Source of the DNA: Actinomycetota bacterium | GTDB lineage: Bacteria; Actinomycetota; Acidimicrobiia; Acidimicrobiales; Ilumatobacteraceae | Reading direction: 5' to 3' | NCBI GenBank assembly: GCA_017853685.1 | Contig: JAFMJD010000006.1 | Coordinates: 1-37,044, forward strand | DNA length: 37,044 nucleotides | Shown: positions 7,392 through 15,712 of the stretch, in pieces | Numbering within the stretch: the stretch's first letter is position 1 | Layout of the letters: each line of letters opens with the position of its first letter | Made by a program: the position numbers and the translations under genes | The notes under the pieces: generated by a model | What the model saw: only the letters and a program-made list of their open reading frames with translations | Told to the model about the DNA's origin: nothing | Databases searched by the model: none

Positions 7392-8957
7392 GTGGACGTC
7401 GATCACGCAAGCCCGGGCGATGCTGTGGTCCCGTATCGACCGGACCCGCGTGTGGTGTCGGCATTTGTCGCGATCGCCACAGCGGTGCTGATCGGCGTGT
7501 ATCAGCTCACCCGCCCCGGAGCGCTCCTCGGCCTGAACGAGTACGACGACGGGGTGTATCTCGCGTCGGCTGTGCGGCTGGTGCACGGTTCGCTCCCGTA
7601 CCGTGACTTTGCGTTTCCACACCCTCCAGGTATTCCGCTGCTGTTTGCTCCCTTTGCCTGGCTACTGCGGAACCTGTCGGATCGCACACTGCTCGGCTTC
7701 TCCCGAATCATCACGATGGCGGTGTCGGTGTGCAACGTGGCCCTCATTGCGTACGTGCTCCGGCGGCGGCACTGGCTCGGTGTGTTGGCGGCATCGTTGT
7801 CATTCGCCGTGTTCCCGCTTGCCGTGACGGCGAACAAAGCCTTGCTTCTCGAGCCGTATGTGGTGTTCTTCGTTCTTGCCGGCGTGGCGCTGGTGCTGGA
7901 CAGCGATTCGCTCGCCACGGGTCGCCGATCATTCGTGGGCTTCGTGGTGCTGGGCTTTGCCGTGACGGTAAAGCTCTGGGCAGTGCTGCCCATTGCGGTG
8001 GTTGCGGTGCTCTGCATCCCCGCAGCGCGCACTCTGTGGCGACGGGCGCTCGGCGGATTGACACTCGGAGCGGTGCTGCCGATGTTGCCCTTCTTCCTGG
8101 CGGCGCCGAGCGATTTCGTACGTCAAGTGGTCACGCTGCAGTTGGACCGTGGTGAATCATTCGGGGCGCTGTCGTCGAAGGAACGACTGGTGTTCCTCAC
8201 CGGGTTTCGCTCGTATCCCACACTGCCCGGTGGAACCTCGGGGGCCATCACATTGTTGCTGCTGTTCGCAGCGGCGGTGGTGCTTTCGTTCGTACTGCGC
8301 AGGCGTCTCACCACGCTCGATTGGTTTGCTGTTATCGCGTCACTACTGGTGTCGGTAGTACTGCTGCGGTCCTCGGACTTCTTCATGCACTACGGCTACT
8401 TCACGGCGGCGTTCCTTGCGCTTGCGGGTGGTTGTGCAGTGGACGCCTATGCGATGGCTGCAGAGCGGTGGTGCTCGTCGCGGGCGCTAGTGAGGCGTGT
8501 GGTACTTGCCGCGATGGCGACCGCTATCTGCGTGGCCGGTGCGGTGGGTGCAGTGCGCGGACGCGCAGTGATCGTCGACTACCCCGGAATCCTCACCGTG
8601 GGTGACCCCGGCGGACGAACCGCTGCGTTCATTCCGCGCGGCTCGTGCGTGGTGGCCGACGAGGTGTCGCTCCTGCTCAACGCCAATCGTCTGTCGAATG
8701 GATCGGGTTGCCCCGCCATGATCGACAGTTTCTACGAATGGCTGGTGGAGCTTCCCGAGCGTCCGCCGCCGTCGGGCCCGCCCTACCCCGAAGCGTTGGT
8801 GGCCAAGTGGCGTGGTTGGTTCGATCGTGCCGACTATGTAGTGCTGTCGGTGGACGCCTTCCGTGTGCCGTGGAGCCCTGAACTCTCGGAGTGGTTCAAC
8901 CAGCACTTCGAGCGAGTCGGTACGCCGGGGCCTGTGGTGTACAGGCGGGTGGCCTAG
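7392..8957 (+). CDS. GT-C superfamily integral membrane glycosyltransferase
   Basis: About 521 residues from GTG 7392, with 10-12 hydrophobic segments and a soluble C-terminal domain of about 130 residues. The first loop reads LNEYDDGVYLASAVRLVHGSLPYRDFAFPHPPG; an acidic pair followed by GVY and the YRDF-PPG pattern is typical of polyprenyl-phosphate-sugar-dependent GT-C enzymes (PMT/GT39, GT87 and relatives). It probably adds a sugar from a lipid-linked donor to a cell-envelope glycan outside the membrane; the sugar cannot be told. It pairs divergently with the AftB-like gene, which suggests a common envelope-glycan role. Its stop overlaps that of serC by 4 bp (convergent). The start is uncertain: GGGAGG at 7370 is too far upstream, and the frame extends back to a TTG at 7347. 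Confidence 0.75.
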   Translation: MDVDHASPGDAVVPYRPDPRVVSAFVAIATAVLIGVYQLTRPGALLGLNEYDDGVYLASAVRLVHGSLPYRDFAFPHPPGIPLLFAPFAWLLRNLSDRTLLGFSRIITMAVSVCNVALIAYVLRRRHWLGVLAASLSFAVFPLAVTANKALLLEPYVVFFVLAGVALVLDSDSLATGRRSFVGFVVLGFAVTVKLWAVLPIAVVAVLCIPAARTLWRRALGGLTLGAVLPMLPFFLAAPSDFVRQVVTLQLDRGESFGALSSKERLVFLTGFRSYPTLPGGTSGAITLLLLFAAAVVLSFVLRRRLTTLDWFAVIASLLVSVVLLRSSDFFMHYGYFTAAFLALAGGCAVDAYAMAAERWCSSRALVRRVVLAAMATAICVAGAVGAVRGRAVIVDYPGILTVGDPGGRTAAFIPRGSCVVADEVSLLLNANRLSNGSGCPAMIDSFYEWLVELPERPPPSGPPYPEALVAKWRGWFDRADYVVLSVDAFRVPWSPELSEWFNQHFERVGTPGPVVYRRVA

Positions 8958-10102
8958 CCCCGGAGCTCGTTCACCACGTAGTCGATGCATGCGGTGAGCG
9001 CCGCAACGTCAGTCGGTGGTACGGCCGGGAACATGCCGATGCGCAACTGGTTGCGACCGAGCTTGCGATAGCTGTCGGTGTCCACGATGCCGTTCGCACG
9101 CAGCGCTGCATTCACATCGTTTGCAGACACCCCGCCGGCTGCAGGATCCACCAGGTCGATCGTTCCCACCACGTTCGAGCGCTTCGCTGCATCGGCCACG
9201 AACGGCGTCGCCCACTCGCGTGACTCGGCCCAGCGATAGAGCAACGACGCAGACTCGGCGCAGCGATTCGCGCACCACGCAAGACCGCCCTGGCCGAGCA
9301 TCCACTGCACCTGCTGGTCCAACAGGAACAGCGTGGCGAGTGCCGGGGTGTTGTAGGTCTGGTCGAGCTTGCTGTTGTCGAGCGCCGTCTTCAGTGACAT
9401 CGATGCCGGGATCCAGCGCTTCGATGCGTGCACCCGCTCGATGCGCTCCACCGCTGCCGGTGAGCACGCAGCGATCCACAGGCCGCCGTCGGAGGCGAAG
9501 CACTTCTGCGGTGCGAAGTAGTACACGTCCACCTCGGCCGGACTCCACGCAAGGCCGCCGGCCGCCGAGGTTGCGTCCACCACCACCAGCGAACCGGCCT
9601 CGGCCCCGGCAGGACGGCGCAACTGCATCGCGACGCCCGTGGACGTCTCGTTGTGGGTGAGTGCGTACACATCGGCACCGGCCACCGCCGCAATTGCGGG
9701 ATGGTCGCCCGTGGCACTCTCCACCACCACGGGTTCACCGAGGTGCGGTGCCGCTGCACTTGCCTCGGCGAACTTCGAGGAGAACTCGCCGAACACGAAG
9801 TGGGCGCTGCGCTGCTCGATGAGACCGAAGGTGGCCACGTCCCAGTACACGGTGGAACCACCGTTTCCGAGCACGATCTCCCAGTCGTCGGGCAGACCGA
9901 ACAGTTGCTTCAGCCCCGCACGCACGGATCCCACCACACGCTTCACCGGCGCCTGACGGTGCGAGGTGCCGAGCCACGTGGTGGCCACGGACGCCAAGGC
10001 GTCGACGGCCTGCTGGGAGACACGGGAGGGTCCGCAGCCGAATCGCCCGTCGGCGGGGCGAAGTTCTGCGGGAATCACAATTTCGGAGGGGTTTTTGGCC
10101 AT
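8954..10102 (-). CDS. serC: Phosphoserine aminotransferase
   Basis: About 382 residues. SerC converts 3-phosphohydroxypyruvate and glutamate to phosphoserine with PLP. The start [28 protein letters not shown] is the actinobacterial SerC N terminus. Also visible are [15 protein letters not shown] (cofactor phosphate region), [19 protein letters not shown] and [14 protein letters not shown], whose Lys forms the PLP Schiff base. ATG 10102 is preceded by GGCAGG. The frame stays open upstream, but that part overlaps the divergent aspartate aminotransferase gene and shows no homology. The gap to that gene's GTG is only 22 bp, so each promoter must lie inside, or overlap, the other gene's 5' region, or the transcripts are nearly leaderless. 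Confidence 0.92.
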   Translation of the reverse strand: MAKNPSEIVIPAELRPADGRFGCGPSRVSQQAVDALASVATTWLGTSHRQAPVKRVVGSVRAGLKQLFGLPDDWEIVLGNGGSTVYWDVATFGLIEQRSAHFVFGEFSSKFAEASAAAPHLGEPVVVESATGDHPAIAAVAGADVYALTHNETSTGVAMQLRRPAGAEAGSLVVVDATSAAGGLAWSPAEVDVYYFAPQKCFASDGGLWIAACSPAAVERIERVHASKRWIPASMSLKTALDNSKLDQTYNTPALATLFLLDQQVQWMLGQGGLAWCANRCAESASLLYRWAESREWATPFVADAAKRSNVVGTIDLVDPAAGGVSANDVNAALRANGIVDTDSYRKLGRNQLRIGMFPAVPPTDVAALTACIDYVVNELRG

Positions 10103-10124
10103 CGACCTGCCAGCATGGAAGATC

Positions 10125-11333
10125 GTGAGCCGAATCACAAACCGAATCTCTGCACGTGTCGCTGCCATCGCCGAATCGCCCACCCTCGCGGTGGACGCCA
10201 AGGCCAAGGCGCTCAAGGCTGCCGGCGAGGATGTCGTTGGCTTTGGTGCCGGCGAACCCGACTTTCCCACCCCAGCCCATGTGGTGGAGGCCGCCGTTGC
10301 GGCCGCTCAGGATCCGGCGATGCACCGCTACACCCCCACGCCCGGACTGCCCGAGTTGCGGGCTGCGATTGCGGCCAAGACCAAGCGTGACAGCGGCCTC
10401 GAGGTCAGCCCCGAGCAGGTGATCGTCACCAACGGCGGCAAGCACGCCGTGTACGCATCGTTTGCGGTGCTGTGCGACCCGGGCGACGAGATCATCGTGC
10501 CCGCCCCCTTCTGGGTCACCTACCCCGAAGCGATCGCACTCGCCGGTGGCGTGGCCAAGGTGATCCCCACCTCTGAGGCCAGCGGCTTTCGCGTGACCGT
10601 CGAGCAGCTCGAGGCAGCGCGCACCGAGCGCACCAAGGCGGTGCTGTTCGTGTCGCCGTCGAACCCCACGGGCGCGGTGTATCCGAAAGAAGAGATCGAG
10701 GCGATCGGCTATTGGGCGCTGCGTCACGGCATCTGGGTGATCACCGACGAGATCTACGAGCACCTCACCTACGGCGAGCACACGTTTGCGTCGATGCCCA
10801 CCCTCGTTCCCGACCTCGCCGACCAATGCCTCGTGCTCAACGGTGTAGCCAAGACCTACGCCATGACAGGTTGGCGCGTGGGCTGGATGATCGGCCCGAA
10901 GGACGCCATCAAGGCCGCCACGAACTACCAGAGCCATGCCACGTCGAACGTGTGCAACGTGGCGCAGAAGGCCGCGCTTGCCGCCGTGGCCGGTGATCTC
11001 GAGGCCGTGAAGATGATGCGCACTGCGTTCGAACGGCGCGGGCGCCTCATGCACTCGATGTTGTCCGACATCCCGGGCGTGTCGTGCATGGAGCCCCAGG
11101 GCGCGTTCTACTGCTTCCCGTCGTTCGAGAAACTGCTCGGGCGGCCCGTTGGCGAACAGGGGCGAGTTGCCAAAGACACCCTCGAACTCGCCGACATCAT
11201 CCTGTCCGAAGCCAAGGTGGCACTCGTGCCGGGTGAGGCATTCGGTGCGCCCGGATACGCCCGCCTCTCGTTTGCGCTGGCCGACAAGGATCTCGAAGAG
11301 GGCGTGCGCCGCCTGCAGCGACTCTTCGCCTAG
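10125..11333 (+). CDS. aspC: Aspartate aminotransferase (class I, subgroup Ib type)
   Basis: About 402 residues from GTG 10125. It interconverts aspartate/2-oxoglutarate and oxaloacetate/glutamate with PLP. The fold-type-I features are complete: [10 protein letters not shown] near the N terminus, [39 protein letters not shown], the Asn of SPSNPTG, the Asp of TDEIYEHL, the Schiff-base Lys in [13 protein letters not shown], and the C-terminal ARLSFA with the substrate-carboxylate Arg. GTG 10125 is preceded at short distance by GGAAG (10117-10121). A longer open frame back to 9966 lies antisense to serC and is not used. Related prephenate or alanine aminotransferases share these motifs, so exact substrate range is not proven. 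Confidence 0.9.
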   Translation: MSRITNRISARVAAIAESPTLAVDAKAKALKAAGEDVVGFGAGEPDFPTPAHVVEAAVAAAQDPAMHRYTPTPGLPELRAAIAAKTKRDSGLEVSPEQVIVTNGGKHAVYASFAVLCDPGDEIIVPAPFWVTYPEAIALAGGVAKVIPTSEASGFRVTVEQLEAARTERTKAVLFVSPSNPTGAVYPKEEIEAIGYWALRHGIWVITDEIYEHLTYGEHTFASMPTLVPDLADQCLVLNGVAKTYAMTGWRVGWMIGPKDAIKAATNYQSHATSNVCNVAQKAALAAVAGDLEAVKMMRTAFERRGRLMHSMLSDIPGVSCMEPQGAFYCFPSFEKLLGRPVGEQGRVAKDTLELADIILSEAKVALVPGEAFGAPGYARLSFALADKDLEEGVRRLQRLFA

Positions 11334-11392
11334 TCGGACACGGGGCGAGCAACTGCGTCGGCGGCAACGGGAACTCCGGGGACCGAGCGGCG

Positions 11393-12640
11393 ATGACAGA
11401 ACAGCACGAACGTGATGCGTCCGACCCGCGCTTCGAGCTACTCGACCGGGAGTGGCTCGCATCGAAACCGGGCGACAAGTGGCAGCGTCGTCCCGGCCTG
11501 CTCGCTGCATGGGTGGCCGATATGGACTTCCGTCCGCCGGCCTGCATCACCGATGCGCTCGCCGATGTGCTGCAAACCGGTGATCTCGGCTACCCGCACT
11601 GGCAGTACGCGCACGACGGCACGCCGATGGCCAAGGTGTTTGTGGAGCGCATGCGGGCGCGGCACGGTTGGGAGCCAGCACTGGTTCACTGCCGCGAGTT
11701 CGACGACGTGACCCAGGCCGTGCGCCTCGTGGTGCACCTGATGACCAACGAGGGCGACGGCATCGTGCTGCACACGCCTGCCTACCCACCGTTCCACGAC
11801 ACGTGGCGCTCGATGCGGCGTCGACTGGTGGAGGTGCCTGCGCACGCCACCGACACCGGGTGGGCGTTCGACTACGACGATCTGGAGACGAGACTGCGGG
11901 CCGAACCGGGGATGGCCCGGGTGTGGATCCTGTGTCACCCGCAGAACCCCACCGGTCACGTGTTCGAGCGCGCCGAACTCGAGCGCATCGCCGACATCGC
12001 CCAACGACACGGTCTGCTGGTGATCAGCGACGAGATCCACGCAGAACTGGTGTATGCGCCCCGACTCCACGTCCCGTTCGCCTCGTTGTCGCCGGAGGTG
12101 GAAGAGCGCACCATCACCCTCACGTCGGCGTCCAAGTCGTTCAACATTGCGGGCCTCCGGTGGGCGATCGCATCAGTGGGGTCGCCCGACATCCGCGCTG
12201 CGATCGATGCACTGCCCGCCCACCTCACCGGGGTGCGCAACATCATGGGCGTGGCGGCGGCCCGTGCTGCGTGGACACAGGGCGACGAGTGGCAGACGGC
12301 ATGTGCTGCGCACCTGGATCGCCAACGGCATCTGCTTGCAGATCTGTTGGCCCAACACCTGCCCGCAGTGCGCTACCGGATGCCCGAAGCGACGTATCTC
12401 GCTTGGCTCGACTGCACCGCATTGGTGGATCCGGCGCTGGGCGCTGCCGAACCGGTCGAGGCCAGATCGGTCGAGGCCCGTGATCCGCACGCATGGTTCC
12501 GGGATGCCGGTGTGGAACTCAGCGCGGGTCGCACCTTTGGCGAGGCATGGCACCGGTTCGTGCGCCTGAATTTCGCCACGTCTTCGGCCGTGTTGGGCGA
12601 GATCGTGCAGTGTCTGGGGACTGCGGCCGCGATGCGCTAA
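11393..12640 (+). CDS. patB: MalY/PatB-type cystathionine beta-lyase (PLP C-S lyase)
   Basis: 415 residues. This aminotransferase-fold family cleaves cystathionine or cysteine C-S bonds. Typical features: the N-terminal KW motif in SKPGDKWQRRPGLLAAWVADMDF (family signature KW and W-ADMDF), GYPHWQYA, TPAYPPFHDT, CHPQNPTGHVF, SDEIHAELVY and the Schiff-base Lys in TSASKSFNIAGLR. The IHAEL after SDE is the MalY/PatB form, distinct from AspC. Near residue 350 is a small duplication (PVEARSVEARD). It starts with ATG 11393, 59 bp after aspC, and may share its transcript. The stop is directly followed by the cobalamin riboswitch. A role in methionine synthesis or sulfur recycling is inferred from family. 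Confidence 0.88.
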   Translation: MTEQHERDASDPRFELLDREWLASKPGDKWQRRPGLLAAWVADMDFRPPACITDALADVLQTGDLGYPHWQYAHDGTPMAKVFVERMRARHGWEPALVHCREFDDVTQAVRLVVHLMTNEGDGIVLHTPAYPPFHDTWRSMRRRLVEVPAHATDTGWAFDYDDLETRLRAEPGMARVWILCHPQNPTGHVFERAELERIADIAQRHGLLVISDEIHAELVYAPRLHVPFASLSPEVEERTITLTSASKSFNIAGLRWAIASVGSPDIRAAIDALPAHLTGVRNIMGVAAARAAWTQGDEWQTACAAHLDRQRHLLADLLAQHLPAVRYRMPEATYLAWLDCTALVDPALGAAEPVEARSVEARDPHAWFRDAGVELSAGRTFGEAWHRFVRLNFATSSAVLGEIVQCLGTAAAMR

Positions 12641-12644
12641 GGTC

Positions 12645-12768
12645 GCCAACGCTCGGACTGCCAGTCCGGGCGATGCAGTCCCTAGCGAAGTCCGGTGAGA
12701 ATCCGGCACTGTCCCGCAACGGTAAAGCTTCCCGGCACCCAGTCGGTGAAGACGAGTCCGGCCGCCTA
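12645..12768 (+). ncRNA. Cobalamin riboswitch aptamer
   Basis: Recognised from the conserved core: a gaagtccggtgagaatccgg block (12687-12706) followed by cactgtcccgcaacggtaa (12707-12725), and a B12-box-like agtcggtgaagac then gagtccggcc (about 12741-12762). It lies between the patB stop and btuF, the expected place for a riboswitch that lowers uptake when adenosylcobalamin is abundant. The ends are approximate; the 5' arm starts within a few bases of the patB stop. Confidence 0.93.
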
Positions 12769-12788
12769 GCGCTGTGTGCGAACAACCA

Positions 12789-12853
12789 ACCCTCGGATGA
12801 AGGGTGGATCGCGCGGCACCGGAGAGTCCGGGGTCCTCGTTCCCTCTTCATCC
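12789..12853 (+). promoter_or_regulatory. Candidate anti-sequestor region of the B12 riboswitch
   Basis: A hairpin can form between ACCCT (12789-12793) and AGGGT (12801-12805) around a 7-nt loop. Alternatively GGATGAAG (12795-12802) is perfectly complementary to CTTCATCC (12846-12853), extendable by a G-U and a G-C pair. The second pairing would use the left arm of the downstream hairpin that hides the btuF ribosome binding site. These are observed complementarities; the switching role is inference. Confidence 0.65.
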
Positions 12854-12873
12854 TCCAGATCCTTGGAGGATGA
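12848..12873 (+). promoter_or_regulatory. btuF: Hairpin sequestering the btuF Shine-Dalgarno
   Basis: A perfect 10-bp inverted repeat: tcatcctcca (12848-12857) and tggaggatga (12864-12873) around a 6-nt loop. GGAGG at 12865-12869 is the only good ribosome binding site for btuF (ATG 12879, 9 nt downstream) and is fully buried in the stem. No T-run follows, so it is a translational sequestor rather than a terminator. Confidence 0.85.
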
Positions 12874-12878
12874 ACCCC

Positions 12879-13835
12879 ATGATGAGTCGTCGTCGTTTCG
12901 GCGCTCTCGCCCTTGCCCTGGTGCCCCTCGTGGCTGCCTGTGGCTCGTCGTCGAAATCCGCTACGGATTCCAAACTCGTGGCGCCGGTGCGCACCACCAC
13001 CACATCGTCCACTGTGCCCCTGCCGCTCGGACGTCCCGAACGAATCGTGTCGCTGTCGGCCACGGCCACCGAGACACTCTTCGCCATCGGTGCCGGCGAC
13101 CAAGTGGTGGCCGTCGACAGTTTCTCCAACTACCCGCCCGAGGCGCCGGTGACGGATCTGTCGGCGTACGAGCCCAATATCGAGGCGATCGCCAAGTATC
13201 AGCCCGATCTGGTGATGACCGACGGCACGAACCCCGACCTCGATGCGCAGCTGAACAAGCTTGGCATCGCAGTGTTTGCGGCGAAGGCACCCAAGAACCT
13301 CGATCAGGTGTACCAGCAGATCGAGCAGATCGGTGCGGCCACCGGCAACATCGCTACTGCGGGCGCGGTGTCGCTGAAGCTGCAGGACGAGATCAACGCG
13401 CTCCTGAAGACCTACACGCGCCCCACTGAGGGCAAGCTCGTCTACTACTACGAGTTGGACAACACGTTCTTCTCGGCGTCATCCAAGACGTTCATCGGTG
13501 CGGTGTTCAACGAACTCGGACTGCTGAATATCGCCGACGAAGTGGACACCAAGCAGACCGCTGGGTACCCACAGCTCACTCCCGAGTTCATTCTCGAAAA
13601 GAACCCCGATGTGATCTTCCTCGCAGACACCAAGTGCTGCCAGCAGACCGCAGAAACCGTGAAGGCTCGTCCGGGTTGGGAATCCATCCGTGCGGTGAAG
13701 GAGGGCCGCATCGTGGAACTCGACGACGACATCGCGAATCGCTGGGGTCCTCGAGTGGTGGAGATCCTCCGAGCCGTCATCACCGGTATCACCGGCCTCA
13801 CCTCCGATCCCGACAAGGTGTTCGAGCAGCAGTGA
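12879..13835 (+). CDS. btuF: Cobalamin ABC transporter substrate-binding lipoprotein
   Basis: 318 residues. The signal peptide MMSRRRFGALALALVPLVAAC ends in a lipobox with Cys21 as the lipidation site, so the protein is anchored outside the membrane. The mature part has the class III binding-protein (BtuF/FhuD) pattern: RPERIVSLSATATETLFAIGAGDQVVAVD, YEPNIEAIAKYQPDLVMTDG, a helical linker, and PGWESIRAVKEGRIVELDD near the C terminus. Corrinoid as ligand is inferred from the riboswitch and cobO nearby; sequence alone would also allow iron-siderophore or haem. ATG 12879 is chosen for its spacing from GGAGG; in-frame ATG at 12870 abuts that site. It is translationally coupled to btuC by TGATG. 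Confidence 0.9.
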   Translation: MMSRRRFGALALALVPLVAACGSSSKSATDSKLVAPVRTTTTSSTVPLPLGRPERIVSLSATATETLFAIGAGDQVVAVDSFSNYPPEAPVTDLSAYEPNIEAIAKYQPDLVMTDGTNPDLDAQLNKLGIAVFAAKAPKNLDQVYQQIEQIGAATGNIATAGAVSLKLQDEINALLKTYTRPTEGKLVYYYELDNTFFSASSKTFIGAVFNELGLLNIADEVDTKQTAGYPQLTPEFILEKNPDVIFLADTKCCQQTAETVKARPGWESIRAVKEGRIVELDDDIANRWGPRVVEILRAVITGITGLTSDPDKVFEQQ

Positions 13836-14872
13836 TGCTCGCTATCCGTCGGCCCCGCTCGCTCGTGTTCGGCGTTGCCATCGGCGCGCTCGTGCTTGCT
13901 GTCGTGGTCGGTGTCATCGCGGGTACCTCGGGCATTGCGCCCGGGCGCGTGCTGGTGGAGGTCTTCGATCGGCTCACGCCGGGCCACGTCCGCTCGGGTC
14001 TCGATCTGCGTGAGCGCAACATCGTGTGGCAATTGCGCATGCCCCGGGTGGTGCTCGCCGGACTGGTGGGGGCGATGCTGTCGCTCGCCGGTGCCTCGTA
14101 TCAGGGGGTGTTCCGTAACCCGCTCGTGGACCCGTATCTGTTGGGCGCGGCCGCAGGTGCAGGACTCGGTGCCACCATCGCCATCTCGTACCTCCGTTCG
14201 TCACGTGATTCGTGGGCGATCGACCCCATCGTGGGTCTCGGGTTCGTGGGTGCGATCGCCGCAGTGGTGGTCACCTACCTCGTCGGCGCCGCCGGTGGCG
14301 CACGCACGTCCACCTCGCTCGTGCTGGCTGGCGTGGCGGTCACCGCATTTGCCACGGCGTTCCAGACGTTCCTGCAGCGTCAGGACGACGAGACCCGCCG
14401 CGAGGTGTTCTCGTGGATCCTCGGGCGGCTGAACACCGCCACGTGGGGCGATGTGCGTCTTGTTGCGCCGTACATCGCGGCGAGTGCTGCGGTGCTGTTG
14501 TTGTACCGCCGGCAACTCGACGTGCTGCGTGTGGGCGAGGACGAAGCCGACGCACTCGGTGCGCAGGTCTCGCGCATCCGGCTGTGGGTGGTTGCCGCAG
14601 CAACACTCGGAACCGCTGCAGCCGTCTCCGTGAGTGGTCTCATCAGTTTCGTCGGCATCATCGTGCCGCACACGGTGCGCCTGCTCGGTGGTGCAAGCTT
14701 CCGCCGGGTGCTCCCGCTCTCGTTGCTGGTGGGCGCGGCGTTCCTCATTGCCACCGACACCTTTGCGCGCACTGCGTCGGGCGGCGACAACATCCCGATC
14801 GGTGTGGTGACCGCATTCTTCGGTGCCCCGTTCTTCATCGTGCTCATGCGCACCCGGGCGGTGGCGCGATGA
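13835..14872 (+). CDS. btuC: Cobalamin ABC transporter permease (FecCD family)
   Basis: 345 residues and about ten membrane segments, the size and layout of BtuC/FecCD permeases. Family blocks include WQLRMPRVVLAGLVGAMLSLAGASYQGVFRNPLVDPYLLGAAAGAGLGA, a central VLAGVAVTAFATAF, SWILGRLNTATW, and SGLISFVGIIVPHTVRLLGG, whose glycine-rich part contacts the ATPase. It starts at ATG 13835, overlapping the btuF stop by one base, and its end overlaps the btuD ATG (ATGA), so the three subunits are translated as a coupled unit under the riboswitch. Confidence 0.92.
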   Translation: MLAIRRPRSLVFGVAIGALVLAVVVGVIAGTSGIAPGRVLVEVFDRLTPGHVRSGLDLRERNIVWQLRMPRVVLAGLVGAMLSLAGASYQGVFRNPLVDPYLLGAAAGAGLGATIAISYLRSSRDSWAIDPIVGLGFVGAIAAVVVTYLVGAAGGARTSTSLVLAGVAVTAFATAFQTFLQRQDDETRREVFSWILGRLNTATWGDVRLVAPYIAASAAVLLLYRRQLDVLRVGEDEADALGAQVSRIRLWVVAAATLGTAAAVSVSGLISFVGIIVPHTVRLLGGASFRRVLPLSLLVGAAFLIATDTFARTASGGDNIPIGVVTAFFGAPFFIVLMRTRAVAR

Positions 14873-15648
14873 GCCGGCTGGACATTCGTGGGCTGTCGGT
14901 GCAGTTCGGCCGGCGCACCGCGGTGGACTCCTTCGGCGCTGCCGTCGCTCCCGGCGAGTGGCTCTGTCTCATCGGCCCCAACGGCGCCGGCAAATCCTCG
15001 ATCCTGCGCAGTGTGGTGGGCCTCGTCGAGTCCTCCGGAGACATCGAGGTCAACGGGCGGTCCATCCGCGGGATCCCGAATCGTGATCGGGCGCGGTTGG
15101 TTGCCTATGTGCCGCAGTCGCCGGTGCTGCCCGACGACATGACGGCCTTCGAGTACGTGCTGCTCGGACGCAATCCCTTCGTGGGCACCTTCCGTTCCGA
15201 GACCCGTCACGACCGCAATGTGGTGAACGATGTGCTCGAGCAACTCGGCCTCGCCGGGTTCCGGGATCGGTATCTCGCGGCGATGAGCGGAGGTGAGCGC
15301 CAGCGACTCGTGATTGCGCGGGCGCTTGCACAGGAGGCTCCGGTGCTGTTGCTCGACGAACCCACCACGGCGCTCGACATCGGTCACCAGCAGCAGGCGC
15401 TCGATCTGGTGGACAACCTGCGCCGCAAGCACGGTCTCACGGTGGTCTCGGCCATGCACGACCTCACGCTCGCCGGTCTGTACAGCGATCGGCTCGCACT
15501 CATGCACGAGGGGCACCTCGTCGCCCAGGGCACTGCGGCCGAGGTGCTGCGACCCGAGACACTCGCCGAGTTCTACAACGTGTCGGTGCAGGTGCACCAT
15601 GCCGCCGACGGCACCGTCATCGTGGTGCCGGTCCGTCAGTCGTCCTGA
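14869..15648 (+). CDS. btuD: Cobalamin ABC transporter ATP-binding protein
   Basis: 259 residues. Complete ABC ATPase: Walker A GPNGAGKS (residues 36-43), Q-loop in YVPQSP, signature MSGGERQRL (Met in place of the common Leu), Walker B VLLLDEPTTALD and the switch His in SAMHDLTL. The FecE/BtuD subfamily fits the ALDIGHQQQALDLV segment and the context. It powers corrinoid import with BtuF and BtuC. The ATG overlaps the end of btuC by 4 bp. The 64-bp gap to the amine oxidase gene has no visible terminator, so readthrough is possible. Confidence 0.92.
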   Translation: MSRLDIRGLSVQFGRRTAVDSFGAAVAPGEWLCLIGPNGAGKSSILRSVVGLVESSGDIEVNGRSIRGIPNRDRARLVAYVPQSPVLPDDMTAFEYVLLGRNPFVGTFRSETRHDRNVVNDVLEQLGLAGFRDRYLAAMSGGERQRLVIARALAQEAPVLLLDEPTTALDIGHQQQALDLVDNLRRKHGLTVVSAMHDLTLAGLYSDRLALMHEGHLVAQGTAAEVLRPETLAEFYNVSVQVHHAADGTVIVVPVRQSS

Positions 15649-15712
15649 GCGGCGTGCGGCAACACGGGCGGGTGTGAACTACCGCGTGGGCAGACCTGAC
15701 AGACTCGGACCG

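Noticed and set aside
12848-12873. Possible intrinsic terminator before btuF
   Set aside because: The stem is strong but no T-run follows, and it contains the ribosome binding site and the bases before the start codon; a translational sequestor fits better.
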